Source of the DNA: CAZRQL01 sp964602415
GTDB lineage: Bacteria; Bacteroidota; Bacteroidia; Cytophagales; Flammeovirgaceae
Direction: 5' to 3'
Assembly: GCA_964602415.1 (NCBI GenBank)
Contig: CAZRQL010000048.1
Span: forward strand, 1-14,701
Length of the DNA stretch: 14,701 nt
The notes below the pieces were generated by a model. It was not told where the DNA came from. It did no database searches and worked only from the letters and a program-made list of their open reading frames with translations. Shown here piece by piece: positions 1 to 8,500 of this stretch. The translations under genes and the position numbers were made by a program. Every line of letters begins with the position of its first letter. The first letter of the stretch is position 1.

Positions 1-779
1 TTGCCATCTTTGGATAACAAGTCTCTTGCAATCTCAAGCCGATTTTTCATAAAGGTTAGCCAAGTGCTTTCATTGAATGAATCATTATACTGAAAACTAT
101 CATTCCCAGTATTATATGGCGGGTCTATGTAAATGAGTTTTACTTTTCCTGCAAATTCTTTTTTGAGTGTATGCAAGGCAAGTAGGTTGTTGCCTTTAAT
201 AATCAGGTTGTCGGTTATCGTGCCGTTTTCGTTTCGGTTGAACACACCCCGTCCTTCGGACACCCCTCTCAAGAGGGGAATTTCACCTTCGGTAGTGTAG
301 CGTTTGGCATTGGTCAGCACTTTTGGCTCTAAGAGTTGGGTAATTTCATCTTGTGCTAAAATCTCGTTGAAAAATATTTCTTCCCGTTTGTCTTCTTCAC
401 GACTTTGTCCACCTTCCAAAATGCAGTCTTTAAAGGGCCAAACCAAAGCCACTTCGTTGCGTTGTTTGAGGTATTTGCCGTCAATGGTCAGCCCGACTTT
501 GTTTTTATACTTTGTGTAGCTGTCGTTGAGGTAGTTTTTCTGCTCCAAAAATTCGCAGAAAAGGTTTTGGTCAAATAGGGTTACTTTTTCGCCCTTTGGC
601 AGGCTCAGGGTTCGAAAGAATTTTTCTTTGAGCGTTTCGTTTTGGAGCAAAAGAGCGATGAGTTCTTCGTCAAAATTCTGTGCTTTGCTGAGTACCACCC
701 ATTTTTTGAGTTCGCCATCATCTGTTACGAAGTTGATTTCTTTTTTGAGGTGTTGCTCCAATATGGTAAATAAACTCAT
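1..779 (-). CDS. mod: Type III restriction-modification system DNA methyltransferase subunit (Mod), 3'-truncated by window edge
   Basis: This is an N6-adenine DNA methyltransferase of the beta class, the modification and specificity subunit of a type III R-M system. Reading the minus strand from the ATG at 779-777 gives about 259 residues with no stop before the window edge. Residues 1-165 are a helical, charged N-terminal region like that of Mod proteins. The stretch around residues 189-200 (NLIIKGNNLLAL) and the catalytic motif IV IDPPYNTGN (D219-P220-P221-Y222) are typical of the family. The downstream part seen here (FMKNRLEIARDLL) also matches. Motif IV precedes the SAM-binding motif I, which lies outside the window, as expected for the beta class. 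A res helicase-nuclease partner would be expected beyond position 1. Residues about 167-179 are an in-frame repeat-derived insertion, listed separately. Family assignment is confident; an intact system cannot be judged from here. Confidence 0.9.
   Translation of the reverse strand, partial: MSLFTILEQHLKKEINFVTDDGELKKWVVLSKAQNFDEELIALLLQNETLKEKFFRTLSLPKGEKVTLFDQNLFCEFLEQKNYLNDSYTKYKNKVGLTIDGKYLKQRNEVALVWPFKDCILEGGQSREEDKREEIFFNEILAQDEITQLLEPKVLTNAKRYTTEGEIPLLRGVSEGRGVFNRNENGTITDNLIIKGNNLLALHTLKKEFAGKVKLIYIDPPYNTGNDSFQYNDSFNESTWLTFMKNRLEIARDLLSKDG
244..281 (-). repeat. Two-hairpin repeat element inserted in frame in mod
   Basis: Two adjacent perfect hairpins lie within about 30 bp: GTCC-TTC-GGAC (251-261) and CCCCTC-TCAA-GAGGGG (263-278). 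On the minus strand the segment is read through in frame as IPLLRGVSEGRGV, mod residues about 167-179. It lies between a stretch ending KRYTTEGE and one resuming at FNRNENGTI, both of which read like ordinary Mod sequence. From memory, GC-rich elements of this kind are common between genes in Bacteroidetes. The copy-number claim is recall, not something visible in this window. Confidence 0.6.
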
Positions 780-932
780 TATGTTTCCATTTTTTGATTG
801 GGTAAAATTAGATTTTTGTCTGTTTGGCTGTTTATTTTTCGGAAAAAAATGTGTGTTTGTTGGTCAAGCCTATCCAAGCGGTTTTGCGGTTTGATTAGTT
901 TTTGGATGAGTGGACAAACCAAGCCTTTTTTC

Positions 933-940
933 TAACTTTG
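933..940 (+). promoter_or_regulatory. Candidate Bacteroidetes -7 promoter element for rseP
   Basis: TAACTTTG matches the Bacteroidetes primary-sigma element TAnnTTTG. It sits 19 bases before the rseP ATG at 960, which would give a short leader of about 14 bases. A good TTTG at the expected -33 distance is not obvious: the nearest, around 901-904, is too far upstream. The call therefore rests on the -7 element and its position in the mod/rseP divergent gap. Confidence 0.4.
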
Positions 941-959
941 CGTTCTTGTAACAATCCGA

Positions 960-2276
960 ATGGAAGTTTTAATCAACATATTACAGATGATAGCCTGCCT
1001 GACTATATTGGTGGGTCTGCATGAGTGGGGGCACATGGCCTCTGCCAAATATTTCAAAATGAGGGTCGAAAAGTACTACATAGGCTTTCCGCCGACTCTT
1101 TTCAGCAAGCAGATAGGCGAAACAATCTATGGGATAGGCTCGATTCCTCTGGGTGGCTTTGTCAAAATATCGGGCATGGTTGACGAGAGTTTGGACACCA
1201 AAAACCTCAGCAGCACGCCTCAGGAGTGGGAGTTTAGGGCCAAGCCCGCTTGGCAGCGGCTTATTGTGATGTTGGGGGGTATCATAGTCAATATATTGAC
1301 AGGTGTGTTGATTTTTATCTTGCTCACTTACAGCTATGGAGAGAAATATGAGTCTGCCGAGCAGATCAATCGGTACGGCATCACGCCCAAGGCATTGGGC
1401 TACGAGATAGGCCTGCTGCCCGGCGACAAAATCACAAAAATCAATGGCCAGCAATTGGAGAACTTTGCCGATATTTTCAATCCCAAATATATTTTGGAAA
1501 AAGGCAGTTACTACACGGTAGAAAGAGACGGACAAGAAGTGGAGATACCGCTCGGCCCTGAGTTTTTTGAAAAGCTCAACACCAAAGAGTACAGGGGTGA
1601 TTTTTTGGAAATCAACCGCCCTTTTACGGTGGGTGAGGTAGTGAAAGGCTTTCCTGCCGACGAGATGGGTCTCAAAGAGGGAGATATATTTGTGGAGTTT
1701 CAGGACACTGCCGTTCAATACTTTAGTGATTTTAGCATCCGCAAGGCCAACTACGCCATGAAAAAAGTCCGTGTTAAGGTCTTACGCGGCACTGACACAC
1801 TGTCACTGTCGGGGGAGTTAGGTTTGGATGCTTCTTTTGGCTTCAGACCGGTATTTGACACCCAACAATCGGTCAAAGAGTACACGTTTTTTGAGGCGAT
1901 TCCTGTTGGGACGGCACGCGCTTTTGGGATTTTGGACGTGCAAAGAAAAGCCCTTGGGATGATGGCAACCGGCGAGATTTCGGCCAGCAAAAATATAAGC
2001 TCGATTTTGAGGATTACGATGATATTTGGGGGCGGTTGGAATGCAGAGCGTTTTTGGGTCATTACGGGCACTCTTTCGATGGTGTTGGCCTTGATGAACG
2101 TGCTCCCCATCCCTGCTTTGGACGGCGGTCATGCAGTCTTTTTGCTCATTGAGATTGTAACGGGGCGCAAACCCTCAGACCGCACGATAGAAACGGCTCA
2201 AAAAATTGGAATGGTGCTGTTGATTTTGCTCATGGTGTTTGCTTTGAGCAATGATATTCTGTACTTTTTGCGCTAA
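960..2276 (+). CDS. rseP: RIP zinc metalloprotease RseP (site-2 protease family)
   Basis: This is an inner-membrane site-2 protease that cleaves transmembrane segments, typically of anti-sigma factors, in envelope-stress signalling, and can clear remnant signal peptides. It has 438 residues, normal for the family. The first membrane segment carries the zinc motif HEWGH (H21, E22, H25), followed by GFPP and the GG-containing membrane-associated loop. A second membrane segment spans about 101-123. Two PDZ-like domains follow at about 140-200 (GLLPGDKITKING) and 221-290 (GLKEGDIFVEF). The third zinc ligand is in NVLPIPALDGGH (D388), and a last membrane helix ends the protein at about 416-436. 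The ATG at 960 gives the expected short N-terminus before the zinc motif. The gene starts a cluster with the next two genes (gaps of 11 and 23 bp). The substrate cannot be told from here, and no anti-sigma gene is adjacent. Confidence 0.97.
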   Translation: MEVLINILQMIACLTILVGLHEWGHMASAKYFKMRVEKYYIGFPPTLFSKQIGETIYGIGSIPLGGFVKISGMVDESLDTKNLSSTPQEWEFRAKPAWQRLIVMLGGIIVNILTGVLIFILLTYSYGEKYESAEQINRYGITPKALGYEIGLLPGDKITKINGQQLENFADIFNPKYILEKGSYYTVERDGQEVEIPLGPEFFEKLNTKEYRGDFLEINRPFTVGEVVKGFPADEMGLKEGDIFVEFQDTAVQYFSDFSIRKANYAMKKVRVKVLRGTDTLSLSGELGLDASFGFRPVFDTQQSVKEYTFFEAIPVGTARAFGILDVQRKALGMMATGEISASKNISSILRITMIFGGGWNAERFWVITGTLSMVLALMNVLPIPALDGGHAVFLLIEIVTGRKPSDRTIETAQKIGMVLLILLMVFALSNDILYFLR

Positions 2277-2287
2277 AAATTACCTTT

Positions 2288-2797
2288 ATGATGCGACCCT
2301 TCAATTTTAAGGCTTGGATAGAACAAAACAGGCACTTGCTCAAGCCTCCCGTCGGCAACCAACAGGTTTTCAAGGGCAATGAAGACTTTATCGTCATGGT
2401 GGTGGGCGGCCCCAACGCCCGCAAAGACTACCATTACAACGAAGGCGAAGAGTTTTTTTACCAACTTGAAGGGAACATAACCCTGAAAATCATAGAAAAC
2501 GGCAAACCGGTTGATATTGAAATCAAAGAAGGCGACATTTTTTTGTTGCCCCCAAAAACGCCCCATTCCCCCCAAAGACCTGCTGGCACGGTAGGCTTGG
2601 TCATCGAAAGGTACAGGCGCGAGGGCGAAAAAGACGGTTTTTTGTGGTTTTGTGAGAAATGCGGCAACAAACTTTACGATGAATATTTTGTTATGACTGA
2701 CATAGTCAAGCAGTTGCCTGTTGTAATGCGCAATTTTTATGACAATGAAATCCACAGAACCTGTCAATCTTGTGGCTACGTGATGGAAAAACCTTAA
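2288..2797 (+). CDS. nbaC: 3-hydroxyanthranilate 3,4-dioxygenase
   Basis: This cytosolic cupin dioxygenase opens the ring of 3-hydroxyanthranilate to 2-amino-3-carboxymuconate semialdehyde, the precursor of quinolinate, in the kynurenine pathway from tryptophan to NAD. The catalytic Fe ligands are visible as H49, E55 (in YHYNEGEEFFYQ) and H93 (in PKTPHSPQRP). Substrate-binding arginines are R45 and R97, with E107 near the expected glutamate. The C-terminus carries the rubredoxin-like second iron site of the bacterial and fungal enzymes, C121-x2-C124 and C159-x2-C162. The length of 169 residues fits this short class; animal enzymes are longer. Two ATGs in a row (2288 and 2291) are possible starts. 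It lies 11 bp after rseP, so is probably cotranscribed. No other kynurenine-pathway gene is in the window. The enzyme is also called HaaO. Confidence 0.95.
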   Translation: MMRPFNFKAWIEQNRHLLKPPVGNQQVFKGNEDFIVMVVGGPNARKDYHYNEGEEFFYQLEGNITLKIIENGKPVDIEIKEGDIFLLPPKTPHSPQRPAGTVGLVIERYRREGEKDGFLWFCEKCGNKLYDEYFVMTDIVKQLPVVMRNFYDNEIHRTCQSCGYVMEKP

Positions 2798-2820
2798 TTT
2801 TTATTAAATAATTTAGCAAT

Positions 2821-3531
2821 ATGGGACGCGCATTTGAATACCGAAAAGCTCGAAAATTCAAGCGTTGGGGGATGATGTCCAAGACCTTCACCAAGATAGG
2901 ACGCGAAATTTCGGCAGCCGTCAAAGATGGAGGCCCCAATCCCGAAGCCAACGGCAGACTTCGTGCCGCCATCCAAAACGCCAAAGCCTCACAAATGCCC
3001 AAAGAAAACATCGAAAGGGCAATCAAAAAGGCGAGTTCTAAAGAAGAAGCCGACTACGAAGAGGTAGTGTATGAAGGCTATGGGCCTCATGGTATCGCGG
3101 TGGTGGTCGAGTGCCTAACCAACAACACCCAGAGAACTGTGGCCAATGTGCGCAGCTATTTCAATCGCTCGGGAGGCAGTCTTGGAACCAGTGGCTCGCT
3201 TGATTTTTTGTTTGACAGAAAATGTCATTTTAAAGTCGAAGACACCGGCCAAGACCTCGAAGAGCTTGAGCTTGAGTTGATTGATGTGGGCGGAGAGGAG
3301 GTTTTTAAAGACGAAGACGGCAAAATTGTTATCTATGGCAGCCCAAAAGAATTTAAAGCCATACAAGAGTTTTTAGAAAATAAGAAATTTGATATTATCA
3401 GTTCCGGGTTTGAGAGGCTGCCGCTGGACACCAAAGAACTTAATGAAGAGCAGCAAGCCGATATAGAAAAACTCTTAGAAAAGTTTGAAGAAGACGACGA
3501 CGTGCAAAACGTCTATCATACGATGCGATAA
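2821..3531 (+). CDS. yebC: YebC/TACO1 family protein (PmpR-like regulator or translation factor)
   Basis: The 236-residue protein has the usual YebC family length and three-domain layout. It opens with MGRAFEYRKARKFKRWG, the Bacteroidetes form of the canonical AGHSKWANIKHRK start. A basic helical domain follows with NPEANGRLRAAI and MPKENIERAIKKAS at about residues 40-72. The EGYGPHGIAVVVE and TNNTQRT motifs are at about 86-105, and the acidic C-terminal domain ends EEDDDVQNVYHTM. Family members have been described as DNA-binding transcriptional regulators (PmpR, YebC) and as ribosome-associated factors helping translation (mitochondrial TACO1, YebC2 on proline-rich stretches). Sequence alone does not tell which role applies here. 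The gene is last in the cluster, 23 bp after the dioxygenase, and is followed by a terminator hairpin. Confidence 0.95.
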   Translation: MGRAFEYRKARKFKRWGMMSKTFTKIGREISAAVKDGGPNPEANGRLRAAIQNAKASQMPKENIERAIKKASSKEEADYEEVVYEGYGPHGIAVVVECLTNNTQRTVANVRSYFNRSGGSLGTSGSLDFLFDRKCHFKVEDTGQDLEELELELIDVGGEEVFKDEDGKIVIYGSPKEFKAIQEFLENKKFDIISSGFERLPLDTKELNEEQQADIEKLLEKFEEDDDVQNVYHTMR

Positions 3532-3638
3532 GTTATTGCGCATAGAACTTTTTTTTGGTCAGGTTGGTTTTGTTTGCAAGACAGTGCAGTTGGTGCACCT
3601 CCAAAGTTTGGTTGATTAGTTGTTTGTTTGGGAAAATG

Positions 3639-3664
3639 GGTATCCTTTTTGGGTACCTTTTTTT
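3639..3664 (+). terminator. Rho-independent terminator after the rseP cluster
   Basis: A stem GGTATCC/GGGTACC (3639-3645 and 3651-3657; seven pairs, one of them G-U) with a five-T loop is followed directly by seven T (3658-3664). It lies about 108 bases after yebC. On the minus strand one pair becomes a C-A mismatch and the trailing T-run is poorer, so it should work mainly for plus-strand transcripts. Its T-tract overlaps the stop codon of the convergent MORN gene. Confidence 0.7.
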
Positions 3665-5546
3665 ATTCCATGTTTTGTTTGAATTCGATTTGTCCTTTGG
3701 CGTTGTAAAACTCCCATTCTCCCGTCATCTCCCCTTTTTGATAGATGCCCGAAGCGGTCAAAATTCCCATGGTGTAGTATTTCCATGTGCCTTCTTTTTT
3801 CCCGTTTTGAAAAGAGCCTTCCGAGCCTATTTGCCCTTGGGTGTCGTAAAATTTCCAATTGCCTTCGGGCAGACCGCCTTTGTAGCTCCCCAGCGATTTC
3901 ATCTGACCGTTGGGATAAAAATTCCGCCTCAAGCCGTTGCCATTTTTAAAAGAGCCGGTTGGGATTTTTCGTCCGTCTTCTGTGGTATAGGCACTAAGCT
4001 GCCAGAGCAAGCCTTGTTTCCAGATTTCGGTGTAGGCAGGCTTGCCTTTGCCGTGAAAGTAGTTCCACTCTCCCTGTTCGAGTCCATGCTCAAAGTAGGC
4101 TTTTAGTAGGGTGTCCCCTGTGGGCGAAAATTGGTAATGTGCCCCTTGCTCCAAGCCGTTGCTGTGGGTATAAACAGCCTGTAAGTAAGCCTTGCCGTTT
4201 TCTTGACCGTAATAGCTCCAACTACTGTCACTGAGTCCGTTTCGGTACAGTTCGAGTGCTTGCGGCAGTGAGTTCTCATAAAAATACTTCCAATACCCAT
4301 GCTTTTGGCCTTCCACATAGTGGCCTTCGACTTTGAGCGTGCTGTCGGGATAAAACTCGAAATAACCGCCATGAAGCCGCCCATTTTCAAAGTGTTGTAT
4401 TTTATGGGTGCTGCCCGTATGCTCGTAAAAGTATTCCCAGCGGTCGTGTTGTTGGTTGTTGAGGTAAAAACCTACTGCCTCAATAGCCCCTGAGGGATAG
4501 AAAAAAATCCAAAGACTGTCTCTTTTGTCGTTTTTAAATTGCCCGATTACGGCGGTTTTGCCATCAGAATACCATTCGGTAAAATTGCCGTTTTTAAGCC
4601 CTTTTTGATAAAATCCCTGAGATTTGGGTTGGCCTTCCGTGTGAAAAGTCTCAAATTTTCCTTCGGCAAGCCCACTTTTGAATTCGGTTTGGGCGGTAAT
4701 TTTCCCGCTTTGCGGCTCGTACTGTTGGCAAAGCCCTTCGATGAGGTAGTCTTTGAAGTTTTTTAGCCCTATTTTTTGGCCTTTTTCGTTGTACACCCAA
4801 AGACTGCCTTGCCCTTTGTCGTAACTGCCAATTTCTAACGTACTGCCATCGGGGCTACCGAGGAAACTGATTTTGACCAATTTCCCTTCTTGGTATTCTT
4901 TTTCTGCTTCGAGCACGCCGTTGGGGTGGTAGTATTTCCAGATGCCATGGCGGAGGTTTTTTTTGTATTGTCCTTGCCAAGCCGGTTTTTGGTTGGGGTG
5001 GTATCCGGTGGTTGTGCCCTCAAGCTGTCCGTCTGTGTAGTGGATTTCTTCTTCCAAATACCCGCTGGGGGAGTAGATGAGCATTTTTCCTTCAGGTACA
5101 CCCAGCAGGTAGTAGCGTTCAAAATGTTTGTATCCGTTTGGGTAGTAGCCAATGACAAGCCCGTTTTTAGTTCCTCCACTGTATATTGTGTGCAGGGCTA
5201 CTTTTCCGTTGGGGTAGTACTCATACCAATCTCCGCTTTCGTATCCGTCGAGGTAGCTTCCTTCCAGATAGATTGTTTTTGAGGCGGTGTCGTACTGTAT
5301 CCATTTGCCGTGTTTTTGGTTGTGGCGGTAGTGGGCTTCGAGCCATAGTTTGCCACTGCGGTATTCTTTGAGTTCGCCTTCAAGTTGGTCTTGTTGGAAA
5401 TGAGCCAGCACCCAAGAGGTATCGGTGGAAAATTTCCACAGGCCTTCTTTGTTATTTGCCTGTAATGCTCCTTCGGCTTTCCATCTCAAAAAATCAGGCT
5501 GTGCGTGAAGTTCCACACACACGGCCAGCCATAGCAAGAGTCTCAT
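3663..5546 (-). CDS. Secreted MORN-repeat (MORN_2 type) protein
   Basis: This 627-residue protein is built almost wholly of roughly two dozen degenerate repeats of about 23 residues, with the pattern G-x-W-x-x-Y-x2-(N/S)-G followed by a Y-x2-G-x3-G step. Examples are GKWIQYDTASKT, GDWYEYYPNGK, GIWKYYHPNG and GEWEFYNAKGQ. This is the MORN_2 class, annotated in many genomes as YwqK-family antitoxin, a label that gives no real function. The N-terminus MRLLLWLAVCVELHAQ is a short signal peptide with likely cleavage after HAQ, so export is expected. No enzymatic domain or membrane anchor is seen after it. The gene starts two bases after the stop of the large upstream gene (TAATTATG), implying one operon and probable translational coupling. 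It converges on yebC. Such repeats form elongated beta surfaces in other proteins; a binding or scaffold role is inference. Confidence 0.88.
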   Translation of the reverse strand: MRLLLWLAVCVELHAQPDFLRWKAEGALQANNKEGLWKFSTDTSWVLAHFQQDQLEGELKEYRSGKLWLEAHYRHNQKHGKWIQYDTASKTIYLEGSYLDGYESGDWYEYYPNGKVALHTIYSGGTKNGLVIGYYPNGYKHFERYYLLGVPEGKMLIYSPSGYLEEEIHYTDGQLEGTTTGYHPNQKPAWQGQYKKNLRHGIWKYYHPNGVLEAEKEYQEGKLVKISFLGSPDGSTLEIGSYDKGQGSLWVYNEKGQKIGLKNFKDYLIEGLCQQYEPQSGKITAQTEFKSGLAEGKFETFHTEGQPKSQGFYQKGLKNGNFTEWYSDGKTAVIGQFKNDKRDSLWIFFYPSGAIEAVGFYLNNQQHDRWEYFYEHTGSTHKIQHFENGRLHGGYFEFYPDSTLKVEGHYVEGQKHGYWKYFYENSLPQALELYRNGLSDSSWSYYGQENGKAYLQAVYTHSNGLEQGAHYQFSPTGDTLLKAYFEHGLEQGEWNYFHGKGKPAYTEIWKQGLLWQLSAYTTEDGRKIPTGSFKNGNGLRRNFYPNGQMKSLGSYKGGLPEGNWKFYDTQGQIGSEGSFQNGKKEGTWKYYTMGILTASGIYQKGEMTGEWEFYNAKGQIEFKQNME

Positions 5547-5548
5547 AA

Positions 5549-8500
5549 TTATTCTTCGGGTGCTTCTTCCTCCTCTTCTTCTTCAGTTTTTTTCTTTTTT
5601 TCTTTTTTAGGTTTTTCCTTCTTAGGTTTCTCTTTTTTAGGCTCTTCGTCGGGGAGGGTCTCCTCGGGGGTTTCTTCCTCCTCTTCTTCTTCGGTTTTTT
5701 TCTTTTTTTCCTTTTTAGGCTTTTCTTTTTTGGTTTTTTCCTTCTTAGGTTCTTCGTCGGGTAGGGTTTCTTCTTCCGTTGGTTCTTCACTTTCATCTAC
5801 CGGCAGTTTTTTGCGGGCAGGTTTTTCTTTTGGAGTGAAAGTAGGCTCGTCTTCAGGCATGGGGACATCTTCTTGGATACCTAGGTAGTCGGCTTTGAAA
5901 GCGATGATATTTTGAATGGCGCGGTCGCCGTCAGCCCATTTGATTTTGGCTTCTTTCTTTTTGGTAACTTCGAGTTTGAAGGCTTGGTTGTTGGAGAATA
6001 CGCGGGCTGTTCCTTTTTCGATTTCAAAATAAAACCAATCGCTGCCGTTTTTCAAGTAGATGTAAATGGTGTTGTGGTTGTTTTCTTTTGGGACTTCGAC
6101 AAAACCTTCCACAGCGGCATTGACCTCGTATTTGCCGATATTGAAGACAGGAATTTTTCCCGTGCTGTAAAAACTTTTGTGGTCAGAAGACCATTTGAGG
6201 TTTACTTTTGGCATAGTGATGTATTTATCCAACAAATCAAGGTAGTTGGGTAGCCCTACAGCTTTTTGGGTCAGGTAGTCATCCAAACTTTCTTCGGGTA
6301 AAAAGTCCACCATTTTGGCATGAAAATCTTCAGGGTCAAGGATGGCATCTTCGGTTTTGCCATTGGCAAGAATCTCGGCTATGATTTGGGCGGCAGTGTT
6401 GGAGAGGGGTATCTCAAGGCCGAGCATGAGGTTTAGGTTGAACTTGGAGTTTTTGTGGTCTGCATCTCCTTTGCCGGCGGCTATGACTTTGGCTTCGTTT
6501 TCTTTTGTTTTGATGATTTCGAATTTGCCGTCGAAGTTGGATTTTTTCTCTTTGGCATCGTAGATAAAACGATTGCCCGCCGAATCGGGGCTGCTCATTT
6601 TGCCCTCCGGCGACACGATATAAACCCCTTTGTCGGCATAAAAATTCAAATCGCCCTTAGCCACAAAAATCTCAATATCTTTGGCTCTAACCGGTTCAAA
6701 CTCAAGGAAACTGCCATAGACTTCGCGCTCCCCGAAGGCTTCCAAAAATATGCCTGTGGCTTCTTTGTTGTTGCTTCCGTTTACGTAAATGGGTTTGCGT
6801 ATGGAGTCTTTGGAGACGTAGGGCAGCCAGTTGGGCTGATCGTCCCATTTGATGTCAAGGGTGTATTCTCCTGCAAATTCGGGGCTTTTTTTCTTATCTT
6901 TGAAAACAAGGTTTCCTCTAAATATGATGCCGGGAAATATCTTCACCGCACTGTCTTCTCTGATTTTGGCGGTAGCGGAGGCCTCTATGATTTCTTGGGG
7001 AGGCGTTTTTTTCTTTTTGTCGTCATAGCGCAGTTCTTTAGTAACTTTGAAACTACAATTGAGCACGTATTTGTCTCCGCTTTCGTTTTCGTAGTCGTGT
7101 TTTCCTGTTCCTTCAAATACGTTTCTGGATTTTACTTTGATGTCGCAATCTCTGAATTTGTGGAATGTGGTATTGGCGTTGAATACGACTTGTGATTTTT
7201 TGAGTCGGTCAATTTCTGCATCCCTTCTGATGACCACTTCACCTTTATCGGGGATGATGAGGTTGTTGGCAATATTGATGTAGGGCACGCCATATACGTT
7301 GAGTTTGAAGTCGTTGAGGTCATAGTCTGCGGCTTTTCCCGTAAATTCGAGGCCAAATTGTTTTTGACTGGTAGAGATAAAAGTAGCGGTTGCTGATGTG
7401 TCGTTGGCGGCTCTGCTCATGGTTACTTTTTTCTGGTCAATATCCCAGCGCGCTTTACTGAGCGATGTTTTGAACCGAGTATAAGGAAAAGAGAAGGTTT
7501 CTATGGCATAGTTGACGGCTTCAATATCTGCATAGCGGTTTTTCAAATCGTAGTTTACGTTTACGTTTTCACCTCTTACGGCTTCTTTTTTGATGTCGTC
7601 CGATTTGATTTTCATCACCTCGGAGTTGAGGGCTTCAAATGCCGTTTCTTTAAAGTTAAAATTTGGACTTTCAATAAAAGCCCCTGTTGTTTCCACACGA
7701 CCTGAGCCGCTTAGCTTTTTGGGTGAATAGGTTAGGTTTCCTTCGTATTGCAGGTTTTCGCGGGCATCGTCGTAGATTTTGAATTTGCTGCCCCGGTAGG
7801 TTTCCAGTACCATACTGTCTTTTTGGGTATCCCAATCCATATAGTAGTCATCCATTTGTACGTGCGGAAAGGAAGCCCCTGTTTTGGCATAAACCCCGGC
7901 TTTGATCTCCCCTTTTGTACCGATGGTTTTTAGGGAGTCGGAGTAATAGACAAAGTCTTTGGATTCAAAAATTCCGTTTAGGTAGTCGAGTTGTCCATCG
8001 CCTCTTACGCCTTTGTTGTCCAGCGTAACCTCGCCAATGAAAGTGCCTTTTCCCTCATAGACGGGGTAGCCTTCTTTGGGTGTGGGTCTTCTGAAGCCAA
8101 ACGAGCCATCGTCCATGATGCTGATGGGCTGATCCACAAAATCTGGAAACATACCCGAAGAAAAGAATGTGCCCTTGATACCCAGATTTTGGGGGTCGTA
8201 GGTATTGGTCGAGTCAATATCAATAAAGGGTATATCGAAGTACACTTTTGAAGAGTCATACACCCCTCCCAAAATCTCTTTGCCATCGAAATTGATTTTT
8301 CCGCCTGCGGTAGCCGTAAAACGCGGATATTCAGGCAATTCTGCAAGGCCGGATTTATTTCTGGGTCTTGAGATGAGCAAAACGCCGCCTTTTTCTATCA
8401 GGATTTTGTTGTCCATTTCCCTGCTCGCCCCTGTTGCACTGTCGGTTTTTACGAAAGACATAGAGTCAATTCTGGGCATTCGAATCAAAAAACTGTCGTA

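Noticed and set aside
304..894. Two short plus-strand open frames (304-519 and 628-894)
   Set aside because: Most of both lies antisense to the mod coding region, whose minus-strand translation contains the DPPY motif. The second only extends into the promoter gap and has no family features.
981..1718. 245-codon open frame on the minus strand inside rseP
   Set aside because: It lies wholly antisense to a confidently identified gene and its translation shows no recognisable domain. It is a codon-bias shadow.
3555..4106. 183-codon plus-strand frame after yebC
   Set aside because: It starts past the gene, crosses the terminator and then runs antisense to the MORN repeats. Its Phe/Val-rich translation is the mirror of Gly/Asn/Lys codons.
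3663..5546. Calling the MORN protein a toxin-antitoxin component
   Set aside because: The YwqK antitoxin label is attached automatically to MORN_2 repeats. Here the protein is exported, very long, and paired with a giant secreted protein rather than a toxin.
5494..5796. 100-codon minus-strand frame encoding a very Lys-rich protein
   Set aside because: It is the alternative frame of the GAA/AAG-rich tail repeat and crosses the boundary of two real genes. It stays open only because the repeat has no stops.
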